Below, piece after piece: positions 1 to 10,954 of a stretch of 64,000 nucleotides of DNA. Source of the DNA: Certhia americana. Lineage: Eukaryota; Chordata; Aves; Passeriformes; Certhiidae. Location: the NCBI GenBank assembly GCA_018697195.1, contig CM031859.1, forward strand, positions 55,614,650-55,678,649. The letters run 5' to 3'. Positions within the stretch are counted from its first letter, which is position 1. Each line of letters begins with the position of its first letter. A program made the position numbers and the translations under genes. The notes beneath the pieces were generated by a model that did not search any database, was not told the origin of the DNA, and saw only the letters and a program-made list of their open reading frames with translations.

Positions 1-1721
1 GACAATCAACTCTTTTTCTAAAGAAGTGGGTACAAAGATAATTTTGATGGAAATTCTTTTCAGAAACCAATTTTCCTCATGAGAATTCTGGCATTTACAT
101 GCATTTTAAGAGCTAAGAAAAACACTTAATTTATTCTTTGTTGCCAGACAGGAACACTATGTTTCAGATTTGTCTCAAAAACTTCCTGAGCAAGTGGGTT
201 TGCCTCCTTAACCTCACTCTTAGTTGTGGTTAGCTTCTGCTAGGTGCCAATAGTGCTTCGAGCCTATTGATCATTCTTCAGGATAGGAAAGAGATGACTG
301 TTTTGAATACACATCAGAACTTATCTTCACTGTTCAAAAAGGACAAGTAATTGACATAGAGATAAGGCTATTGCTTTGAAATAAAATACGCAGAAAATTG
401 TTTTTCATTTCTTTTTCATGAGGACACTGAACCACTCATTCTGGTTCAATAGGTCAAAATTTTTGCCATCCCTCTTGGGTTTTGATATCTTGATTTTGCA
501 CCATTCATTGGAATGCTGTAAAACTGAGTGAACTGAATCTTTACTGATCAGTGTTGTCAGCTCCTAGATGGCTAACCAAAGGAATCTGTTACAGTCAACA
601 CTGAAGTGATTTCTAATGGGTCCATTACAGCTTCTCAGTTGAGGTGGTAGGAATTTAGCCTTAGGACAAACAGGGCCTGGGAAAACTGCCCACTAGAATT
701 GTTCCAAGTAAAAGGGCAATTGAACATAAAGACATCATCTCTAGTTCAATGAATCTGTCAGCTGCAAATCACTGCTGATCAGAGAAGTACTGTAGGGAAT
801 AAGTACTATACATTTGCTCTATTCTTATCCTCTTCCCTAGGCATCCTCTTTCTCTCTGGCAAAGACAGAATCCAGCTGAATCTTTGGTTTCACCCAAAAA
901 AGACATTTCTATTGCTGTGATGGAAGTTGCCACTACAGAGAGCAGCCACTCTGGTCAAACATTTTCAGTAGGAAGCTCACATAAGGGCAAGGAGTCAAAA
1001 TCTTATCCCATCCACTTCATCCAGAACAAGGATCTACATGGACTTCCATCAAAGACAATTGGACTCAAACTGTATCTTTCTGACCCATAAAAGAGCATGA
1101 ACAAGGGCTGCTCCGAGTTAAACACTCCCTGCATCATGCAGAGAAGGCATCTATCCTTCCTCCCAAACTGAGGAAACCTAAAGGGAGATGCTAATGTTTT
1201 TAGTCAAGTACTGGTCAGTATGAAGTCTTAATCCTGAGTGCATCCATAAAGCCACTAGACAAATCTATCCAGCTTCCAGTTATCTACTAAACACGACTAA
1301 CACGATCCAGACTGGATTTAAACAACAAGTGTATATAAGCAGAAAGCCACGAGAATGCTCCTTCCCATGTAGCCCATTGGTATGCAGCATCCTAGTAACA
1401 CATACCACTGCAGACACCCTTATGTACCCCTGCTGCTCTGTCACAGCCTCACAGAGAATTGATTCAGGTCCTACATCTGAGACACTCATCCCTGAGGCAC
1501 TGTGGGGTTTGGGTCCCTGTGGTCCAAAAGACTTCCTGCTACTGCAGTGCAATGATGGCAGCTGACAAGTTAACTCCACGTCAAGGCAGCAGTGGTTTGG
1601 GTGCCAGAGTCTTCCCTGAGAGCTCGCATGAGCCTGATTGCCAAGAGGTGAGTGGGGCCCAGCACTGCAAACCCCCCCCAGGAATCAGGCTGACCAGCTT
1701 CTGGCCCATGGAGATGCAAGT

Positions 1722-1847
1722 CAAGGCTAGGTTGGACAGGGCTTCGAGCAGCCTAGTCTAGTGGAAGGTGTCCCTGCCTATGGCACGGAGCTGGAACTGG
1801 GTGATCTCTAAGGACTCTTCCAACCCAAACTGTTCCATCATTCGGTA
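1722..1847 (+). mobile_element. CR1 LINE 3'-end fragment
   Basis: The stretch reads like the 3' terminus of avian CR1: a GGACAGG...GAGCAGCCTAGTCTAGTGGAAGGTGTCCCTGCC-type block, then GGAACTGGGTGATCTCTAAGG and CTTCCAACCCAAACTGTTCC. It ends near the place where the usual short terminal repeat of CR1 would be. It is 5'-truncated, diverged and non-coding. Confidence 0.85.
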
Positions 1848-4800
1848 ACAGTGGTGCCTGCTGGGACTGGGGCAGAAATACAAGGCAAACACTCCTCTCT
1901 CTCCCATTCATTAGTTTCTCAGTAATCCCAAAGAACATCATTAGCATCTCCAGGGGCACAGTGATTCTCATTTTTTGTAAAATTATTCTATTCTTTGATG
2001 TGTCTTAGGTGATGATATTTTGGCTTAATTAGATTGTGCTGCTTAATTAGATACCAGACAGTCTGGGACCATTTCCTCAGTGTGAGGTGCTACGGCCTGA
2101 GGAGATGTCATGCTGATCCAGGATTTCCTCTTACAAAACAGGGAGGAGAGAATACACATTTCAAACTCTCCAATTCCAAGGATTTTTTGAAATTCCTACA
2201 GTTCTAGTTCACTGGCAATACCTTAAGCCCCACCATCTGGTGAATGACTAAAGTGCAGGGAGAGACAACACTCCGAGTCAAGTTAAAACCAGTTTCAAGA
2301 CAATACTATTAAAATAGAAAAATACCTGATTCTTCAAGAGCACACGATCTTCAACGAAGTGTTGAAAAAAATAGCTTTAAAAGGCATCATAGTGTTTTTT
2401 AAAAGGCATCAAGTAGCTTTATCATGTTGGATTCCATTTTCTTCACTTGATATAAACTGTCATGCTATAAAATAAGCTTTATGTTTTAAGCAGTTTTCTC
2501 TCTCTTCTCAGTAGTGGCAGTGAGCACACACAAATCAAAACTAGTCCAATCATAATCACAGGCTGCATCATGGGACACCTCTAGGAAGTTGTGAGAGAAC
2601 AGGAAGAAACAGGGTGATAGCCCAAGAAGGTGCTTTTCGGCTGAAATGCACCCTCTGAAAAGAAGCTTCTCACTAACTTGTGCTAACCAAGAGGAAAAAA
2701 CAACTATTTCTGAAATGTCTTAAAATTACTGAAGAACCTCAGGTTTTGACAGATTTTAAAACCTGATCTAGAGATACCATATCAACCCAAAATCACACCA
2801 GTGTCTTTTTTCCCATCTAAACTACAGCAACTACTGTTAGCCACAGTGAAGTGTCTCTGAAGTAAGGCAAGCGACAGAAACACAATCTGTAATTTATGTA
2901 TGGCCATAAATAAAAATGGAAGGGAGTTCCATCTCCTTTTGGCACAATTTTTCAGAGTCTTTAATACACAGCAGCTCAAATCTAACAAGACACTGTTCTA
3001 GTCCTGATGGAACTAGAGATGGGAAATGTTCCCAAATAACCCCAGTGAACAAGGTTGGAAGGAAGAGCCAAATGGGAAGACAGCAAGATCCTGCTCTCTT
3101 ATTGTAAAGTCACCTAACAATGTAATTTCAGAGACTTTAAAGTCACTGACCAATACCAAGAATAAGGATTCTAAGAACATGGTAACACTTTCAGTAGTAG
3201 AAAGTGTAGTCTTATTGGAGAGCAAGTGAAAATTCCTCTCTTTATGGGAAATGCTCTAATGATCTATAATAGTTAAGTCTACTTTCCATGTGGAATGATG
3301 CATGAAGATCTGTCAGCACAAATGGAAACAGCTGGTCGCCATATCTTGCTTAGAAGGCCATGGTTTGGAACATCACATGTTACTTCTGTCCATATACTGA
3401 CTTTCAAGTTCCACATCCACTGCTGTCAAGAGAAGATGCTGTGAAACAGAACACAAAATGCATTGCAGCCTGTGCTACACTCACACAGCAAAAGAAAACA
3501 TCAAATGAAACACATTTCTCTTGACACAGGATGACTGCCATCTCTCAGCCCACGAACTACTCCTCTTTTATTGGGAGAAGGCATCAGGTAGTGATAATCA
3601 GGTGAGTGTCTATGTATGTCCAGTAAATCACTTTTCTCTTAGATATAGCTGAACACAAAGTGCACTATTTATATAAATATTTAGAATATTTGTAACAGGA
3701 CAAGAGCTGTGAAAGATGAGTGACTTGGTTTTGTTCTCACTTTGTGGGGAAACTAAACACAAGTCCAGTGGATACAATCAAGGCAGAGGAAATCAAATTA
3801 AGGCTTGCAGGTCTACAAGACTTTACTGTTTAAAAAGAAAATACAATTAAATAATGATGTGGCACACATACTCCTTCAGTCATGCTTCCCCAGTCTGTCA
3901 CCTCACCTCTACTCAAAAGAACTTAAGCTAGACCTAGCTACACAAGCAAACCCCTGGGCTTACCTGCCTTGATGCAGAGGTCTGCTCAGGAGAAGGAGCT
4001 GTATCCAAATCATTCCAGCATAAGCTCAAGTACTTTCTCAAAGTTCAGAGCTCTTGCTTATGAATCCCTCAAAGTGTGTTCCTTGCACAATAAACTTTGT
4101 TGTGCCACAGGGGGGAGCTTGGAGCTTGTGCTGTGGCTTAAGCTTATCACTTCCAGATCAAGAGAAGAGGACAGTTCAGCAGCATTAACAACTGCAGCCA
4201 ATGGAATGCTGTTCTGGAAAGGCATGAAAATCATGACATATGCACACATACTGCACAAACACTTTATTAAAGATGCTCCTTTTCAACATGATCTTAGGAG
4301 ACACTCATTGACTTTGCCATGAAAAAGCAGTCAAACCCGTAACTTATAGCAGAGCAGAAGTCTTATACAGTCTTTATTCACTACAGTTTAGGAGAAGACT
4401 ATGAATGCAAAAAAAGACCACATTTTCCCGCAAATGCACCTGTGAAAGTATCTGTGGATTTTCTTTGAACTCTTGCAAGAGAGGGAAGCCATTACTTTAT
4501 TAACACCTTTATCTTCCTCCCCACCAAAGGAAGCAAGATGCCCCAGCACAGCGCCAGGAATTACCTGCCTTCTTTTTACACATTATTTTGTAAATGGTGC
4601 TACATTTTACTGCATGTTTATTCATTATTTTGTGTTGGTGCAAAGCGTGAGCAGGAAGACACATGATTTTAATAACTTGCACAGCAGCTATTCAAATCCA
4701 TTATAAAAACATATTCTTATGTAAAGACTTTTGATTAGGCAGAAAAATGTGCTTCCTTTGGACAATGGGGCTTGGTTCACAGCAATACCTGTGTAATTAA

Positions 4801-7127
4801 TGCTTATTTATTACAAAAGCATGCCTGAATCAGTAAATGGGGCTAGTGATTCTGCTGCAAACCACTATGTCAGTCTGCTTTGGTAGCTTTGAAAATGTAA
4901 GTCATCTACATTTAACAGGAAAACAGATGACCTGTCCTGATTCAAGCTAAAGAACAGTGCTATAATTGAAAAAGCCCAATCCTGAGCAGCCATTGTGCTT
5001 GATGCTGCAGGATGACAGTGTAGTTATCTTTTTCTTTTTTTTCTTTTTTTTTTTCTTTAAACAATACTTTCTCATGACCTAAATAAAATGAGTTCATGCT
5101 ACTTGATTGTGAACTGGGCCCAGTATTTACAGTATTACTATACATAACCAAAGGTCAATGTAATTGAAAAATTGGATCAAATTCATTCTTTTGGAAGAAA
5201 AGAAAAAGAGACTGACTGATTTGGCTTGGGTTTTGGAGAGCTGGCTTGGTACAGAGTGTTACTTCTGTACCAATGAATTTTAAACATAAAGAAATCACTG
5301 GCTAAAAGACTGATGGCTAAGACAGCATTTTCAGTGGTAGTATCTTACTGCTGGAAACTAAGTTACCAGTGATATAACATAAATCAAGGCAGTAGTGCAT
5401 TAAAGATATGTAAATATTTACTTGAACGCTGCAGCATAATAGCTATCATTTTTCACTGCTTTGAAATCCAAGGATTCCAAGTACTACAAAAATGTATTTT
5501 ATCTGCTTAATTTCTTAGTTTTGGTACTTTCATTCAAAGCAAAGTAACTCCCATTTATCTGTACTGCACTGAAATAAAACATCTTTTTTCAGTCCATAAT
5601 GTTTTTCTTGTTCTTTCTGGTCTGTTTCTGTCAGTGTTTGTTTCTATGAACACCAAATCCCAGATACTAGTCCCTAGTATCCAGCTCCCAGTATCCTGGC
5701 TCCCAATCCTCTGTACATGTATGGCCTCAAGGCACACTAGGCAACACTGACAGTGTACCTGGTGCCTCCATCCAGGGCTCTGCAGAACCTAAGCAGCACT
5801 GGCACTCCTACCAGATCACTGGTACTTCTGCAACATGATCCTTTTTTCTAGTAGATTCCAATGGAGATACTTGTTGGAATCTGGGAAAGCAGGCCCTACC
5901 CTAAATTTCCCTTTTCTCAGGAGACTGGCAAAATCATGGTGATTTTCTGTTGCTGGGACTGCTGTCACATTCTGCTAAGACTGCAGGAGTCCTAAATAAA
6001 TGAACACAAATCTCCCTCTGATTTCCATCTAAAAAGCTTCTAACCACATCTACTGCTAAGTGCTTTGCTTTATGAAGACTCATGTTCCCAGCAGTTTGGA
6101 AATGAGAACACTCAGGAGCAGATAATATTCAGACAAAAATGTAAAGTCTGACAGGAGATAGGAGAAAAGCTGAATTTCCCAACATAAGCACTGGCCTCAG
6201 TAGTATGTGATTCTGTAAGAGCTGTTTTCTGTTGCACCAAAAGGCAGCTTTTGACTGCACAGGTCACAGCAAGGTGAACAATAACTGGCTGCTCTGTGAC
6301 TCTGAACAGATTTCAGGTGCAGCAGGAGAGGTGAGGTCAGAACAAGGAGAAACAATCAATTCCTATGCAGAGAAGCTTTACCTTAATTCCCAAACTATTT
6401 ATGTCACCCATTTTTTTCTAACGGCATCAAGAGCACCTCACTCTCACGTTTTGTACGCTTTTTGCAAGACAATTATTCTACTTGATTATTATTAACATTT
6501 TTGTGCCGATTTTCACAGAAAATTAAGTATTTGATTAACAAAAGTCTGCATTTAGGAACTCAATATTCTTTTCACTTATGCAGCTTCACAACAATCATAT
6601 GAAGTCAGAAACAAAACATTAGTCCTGTTTACAATGAGCTTTAATTGCTTATGGTGCTCTGCATCACAACAGTTTGCAAAATACAAAAAAATTAAATTTA
6701 GCTGCTAACATCTATTTTCATGTTAAATTTCCTTTTCAAATATGCATCTTTTCTGCATAGACATGCATGGAAATGTTCAGATGCATTCCATGAGAATATA
6801 AAAAAAAATTTGATCCCACTAGCTGAAATCAGCTGCAGTGTCACAGCTACAGTGCAGAACACTGCCACTGGACTGATTCACAGAGAAGGAAATGATTTTG
6901 TCCTATTCCCTGCCTTTGATAGCATCCAATAGGATTTGCACTCCTGTGGAATGAGATGATGGTGATGGTGATACAGATGGGCCCCCTCTCCATTTGGGAT
7001 CATATGCACTAGAATACAATGAATAATTGCTTTTTATGAGACTGCCTAGTCCTAAACTGGCCATCTTTCAAGTAAAACAGATGATGAAAAAACAGATTAC
7101 TTACAATACTATAATGTTTTTAATAGG

Positions 7128-7500
7128 GGACACCCTTTTCAGAGTTGATCACCTCCGAGGCAGGACATACTTTTTATCAATTTAAGTAGGGCACTTCTTT
7201 TGAGTGTGTAATTACCGGCTTGTTGCACATCAGGTAATGAATCTGATTTTGTGGACAATGCTGTGAGTAGGCTGCCAGGGAGCCTGTCTTGGAGGGGATG
7301 TGGAAAATGAAAGACACACACCCACACTGCCCCAGCAGCAACCTCCTATGGGAGAGTACACATTTTGATGAGGATCACTCAGCTTTTGAGCACGGTGCAC
7401 ACTGAGGGGCTGTGTGCTTATTTACCCAGCCTGCCTCCAGATATTAATTAGAGGGTTTCAAAACAATTAGCAGGCCCAATATTTCCTGTGAGTGTGTGGC
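7128..7500. promoter_or_regulatory. possible conserved non-coding element
   Basis: This patch is free of recognisable repeats and dense in TAAT-core homeodomain words: GTAATTACC near 7209, GGTAATGAATC near 7233, and ATTAATTAG and CAATTAG between 7442 and 7472. A SOX-like ACAATG lies near 7256. It has no coding signature. Calling it an enhancer is inference from motif density alone. Confidence 0.2.
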
Positions 7501-8920
7501 CACAACATCACCTGTAGTACTGCAGGCACCTCTGAAAGGACAGACAAGCAAACAGAATCTTTTCCCTCCCTGTAGTGCACGTGCGTGTTCTTGGGCTTAT
7601 GTGTCACAGCTAAACTCATCTAACCAGGCTTGTTGCCTTCAAAAGAAGGAATCCTGCTCCTCAGCATAGAGAACTTCTGCTTCTGGCCACTGTCTTCATT
7701 CAGATCATGCTCTGGTACTCATCACATAATGAGTTGGTCCCAGTCACTAATCTGCTGTAAAACTATTTCTCCTTTTTTATCACTGAATTTTTTTTCCTGC
7801 CAGATTAGTGACCTGAATTGACTCACTGTAGAGTAAAATGGAATCAGCAAAGAGGAAAAGGAGGGAGCAGGAGCTAGGAGTGCAGAGGTGTGTGTAGGTT
7901 GGTGAGAGCAGGATTTCCTCTTTAAGTAGCAGTAAAAGTAATAGCAGATCTAACAGCACCTTTATAAACAGCCAAGCAGGGAATTTACTTTATTGTACAG
8001 CTGCAGTATGGTCCTGGAGACATAGTGGGCTCACCCTGGGGCCAAGATTTGCACTGCAGGGCATTGTGTTCTGCCTCCACACTGTGCAAGTTCTCAAAGC
8101 TGTTTGTGCTGCCATCGATTGGTTGGCAGTGTTGTATTGTTTTTGAGAGCTTATTCCCAGCCTGTATGTCAATAGAGAATTGATTCAAGGCTGGTTTTAA
8201 GGCATCCATATGGCAGTTATTGAAAGAAGAAAGCACTACAGCACACATTACATTTATTACTCTGAAACTCTAGGAGGGATGTAAATGGTACATAAGTCTT
8301 ATGCAAGCCTGTGCTGCCTGAAATGTAACTATTTACTTGCTACTGAGCAGGCTTTTATCACTCTTTTTAGTCATAAAATAAACTAAATCCTAATTTCCTT
8401 CTTCTTTACACTGGCTGCTGCCTCCTAATAACCCATGCCTGTAATAAAAGTTCAAAGAAAAATTGGCTTTTCACAATTACTTAGAAAGGTCAAAGACATC
8501 ACTTCCAACTTAAATAAAAACCCAATGAAACATAGCACTTCTGGCACACAGCAGCTCAAGCAGTAGTCAGTCTCAATACCATATACTCAAAAATGTTACA
8601 TATTCTAATAATAGTTTCAAATTTCAGTACATGTTCACTGGCATACTGGAGGAGCCTCACAACTGAGCTCAAAAGGAAAGCCCTGTTATGCTCACAGCTT
8701 TTCCTAGCACTAAGTAGCTCCTCTTTCACCCAAGGACAGTTCACCTGTGAGACTGATCATAAGTTATTTAGTTATTGCAAGGAATTTTACTATTTACATT
8801 AAATAAAACTGTTATCACATCTGTTACACTGAGACTAATGGAAGCTTTGAAATTTGAAGAAAACGAAAATACTTGAAAGTGCTATTAGTCCATAATTTTT
8901 GAAGTTTTAATGAAGTTCCA

Positions 8921-9015
8921 GGAGAATAAAAAGAGAGTAAGAGAGAGGATTGAAGAAAAGAGGGTGGAAAAGATGGGAAGAAAAAGAAAAGATCAATGGA
9001 AGCAGAAACAGAAGG
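8921..9015 (+). repeat. polypurine tract
   Basis: About 95 bases are almost entirely A and G (AAGAGAGTAAGAGAGAGG and similar). This is low-complexity sequence with no gene. Confidence 0.7.
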
Positions 9016-10072
9016 AAACCACTACTTGATTGGTAGTTTACCAGGCAACTTGCAAACAGAGAAAGTAAAAAATTAATAGGCATTCATCAACTACTCCATT
9101 TCAGTGAGATGCTAAACTCCTCAAGGTCAGCTCAGAACCTAGCCTGAATTTTGTGAATTTATAAATTCTGCAGATCAGGGATCTTTGCTTCCCTCCATTT
9201 TAACATACCCTGATAACATTAATTGTTATACCTCTGGTACATTTTGTAAACATTTGAGGTAACGAATCTATTACACAGAACACTGTACTATTCTCCTGCT
9301 GGAAGGCAACCCCCACTCTGGGTTCTAGAGAACGCAACTCATAGTTAGGAATTTCGGTAATTTAAACTTCCTCCCACCAGCACATGCAAATGACTACAAG
9401 TACTGACAAGAGCTGCATTCTGACAGCCCTCATATCCCTGAACATGCTCCTGCAGCTGTCAGGAGAGGCAGCAAAACACCGTGTTGGGGAGCTCTCCTAC
9501 CTCGTAGCACTCTGCCTCATGAGGCTGCACAGTGAACAGATCCTTTACCTATTGCTTTCAGTTTACCAAACACAACAGATTAAAAAAATAAAAAATCTTG
9601 AGGATAAGCATGCAAGAAATTAGGTAAACTAGGGGATGGTGAGGAGAGGTGGTGGAAATTAAGATGTCAGGTTTTTATCCCGTCTTCTGTTACTGACTTC
9701 TGTGGATATTACAAAGGCAATTAGTCAGCTCTGGTTTTTGTGATCTCTAAAACAGTAGGAACTGCTGATAATGTGGTGATAAATGTGTTTAGGGATTAAA
9801 TATTTGAGGGTTTCATGGAAATGTGCGAAACATACGTCACAATATACAACTCTCTTAGGCCTCATTTTCCAGTGCCTTGTTCCTTGTGCCAGATGTTTGT
9901 ATCAGCGTCTCATGAATGTGAACTGCATACAAAATAAGAAGTTTCAGTGGGTTTTACGACTGATGTTTAGTATCAATCAATAGGGAGTCATAGAGCAATA
10001 TAAAATCAGGCTAAAGATGGCTTCAGCAGGGCAGCTAAATCAAGTATTAAATTAGGCAGTATTTAAGTACTA

Positions 10073-10106
10073 CCTTTTAATACTTAAGAATTTAAGTATT
10101 AAAAGG
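10073..10106. repeat. perfect inverted repeat (hairpin)
   Basis: The left arm CCTTTTAATACTTAA (10073-10087) and right arm TTAAGTATTAAAAGG (10092-10106) are exact reverse complements around the 4-base loop GAAT. A direct repeat AGGCAGTATT flanks the hairpin at about 10054 and 10104. It could be a remnant of a small palindromic element or a local slippage product. Confidence 0.9.
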
Positions 10107-10619
10107 CAGTATTAAAACCTCCCTAGACAAGGTGTTCGTGTATTTGCCACGCTTACCATTTTTTGCTAATAGGTAATTGCAATCCTTCTTGTTGCAAATA
10201 AAACACTTGTTATCTCCAAATCCACTGAGGACTTGGTGGTCTAGCTTGTTTCCTTCGTGTTTGCCGGAGATTTCCATGGTTTTGACTGCCACTATTAAGT
10301 TTCCTTCTGCTTCCTCTCCTTTAGGATGATGACCGCTAGCTCTTGGAAACTTCTGTCTTGTGCTTTCTTCCTTTCCGATGCCTCTTTCTGCTCCCTCCTG
10401 GAGTACTTTGCCTGCGTTTGCTTTCCAGAACCCTTTCCTGCAGTGTGGGGCTGAGGGCTCAGCCCGGTATTGCTCCGGCCCTGCGAGCAGGTGACAGCAC
10501 CAGGGGCCTCACGACATACGCTGGTCATTTCCCAAACAGCTGCAATTATTAACACTGTCTATACTAAGCACTCTTAGTGCTTTCAAAGGCTGCAATCGCC
10601 TATACAGGGCTCCTGTAGG

Positions 10620-10846
10620 CTCAGCTCCGTACTCGCGCCTTATTCCACAACGCCGAACTCGGGATCTCCCGGCAGCTGCGCTGTCCGCACAGGGATAGAG
10701 ACAGCGACAGCGACAGGACAGGGGCAGGGACAATGACAGGACAGGGGCAGGGCCGGGGCAGGGCCAGCCCTCTCCCGCCGCCTCCCCCGCTTCCTCCCGG
10801 CCCCGCCTGTTGATGTTTCACTTGCTTTTAATTCCCGGGTCGCAAG
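10620..10846 (+). promoter_or_regulatory. GINM1: GINM1 promoter and 5' UTR
   Basis: This is a GC-rich, CpG-containing stretch with no obvious TATA box, directly upstream of the GINM1 ATG. It includes a G-rich repeat (10690-10770) and a C-rich GC-box-like run (CCGCCTCCCCCGC, CCCGGCCCCGCC) at about 10775-10807. The transcription start is probably between about 10780 and 10830, but I cannot place it. The ATG context GCAAGATGG has A at -3 and G at +4, a strong initiation context. Confidence 0.6.
10690..10770 (+). repeat. G-rich GACAGG/GGGGCAGGG minisatellite
   Basis: Degenerate units of GACAGC, GACAGGACAGGGGCAGGG and GGGGCAGGGCC are repeated on the + strand. Several runs of three or four G could form G-quadruplexes. 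The unit AGGGGCAGGGACA (10720-10732) is the exact reverse complement of units in GINM1 intron 1. Confidence 0.7.
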
Positions 10847-10954
10847 ATGGAGGCGGCGCTGGGACGTCGGGAGCTGCTGCTGCTGCTGCCGCTGTCGCTG
10901 CTGCTGCCGCCTCTGGCCGCCGCTCTGCTGGGCCCGGCCGCGCCGCTGGGACAG
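10847..10954 (+). CDS. GINM1: GINM1 coding exon 1 (signal peptide)
   Basis: This exon encodes 36 residues starting [11 protein letters not shown]. Its leucine core is written with CTG/CCG triplets and followed by small residues, a typical cleavable signal peptide. The donor CAG|GTACGC follows in phase 0. The frame stays open past the donor (to about 11425), but that read-through is intronic repeat. Confidence 0.93.

Larger units (their letters stand above)
1..10600. other. gene-free upstream DNA
   Basis: I find no exon of any recognisable gene on either strand here. The open frames are all short (under about 90 codons) and lack family motifs or paired splice sites. In the human block the next gene beyond GINM1 is PPIL4, oriented head-to-head with it, but I see no PPIL4 first exon, so it probably lies left of the window. 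The stretch holds a CR1 fragment (1722-1847), a possible conserved element (7128-7500), a polypurine run (8921-9015) and a hairpin (10073-10106). The rest is unremarkable AT-rich sequence. Confidence 0.6.

Noticed and set aside
1..10600. Possible PPIL4 first exons
   Set aside because: I searched for the cyclophilin-type N-terminus on the - strand and saw nothing, so PPIL4 probably lies outside the window.
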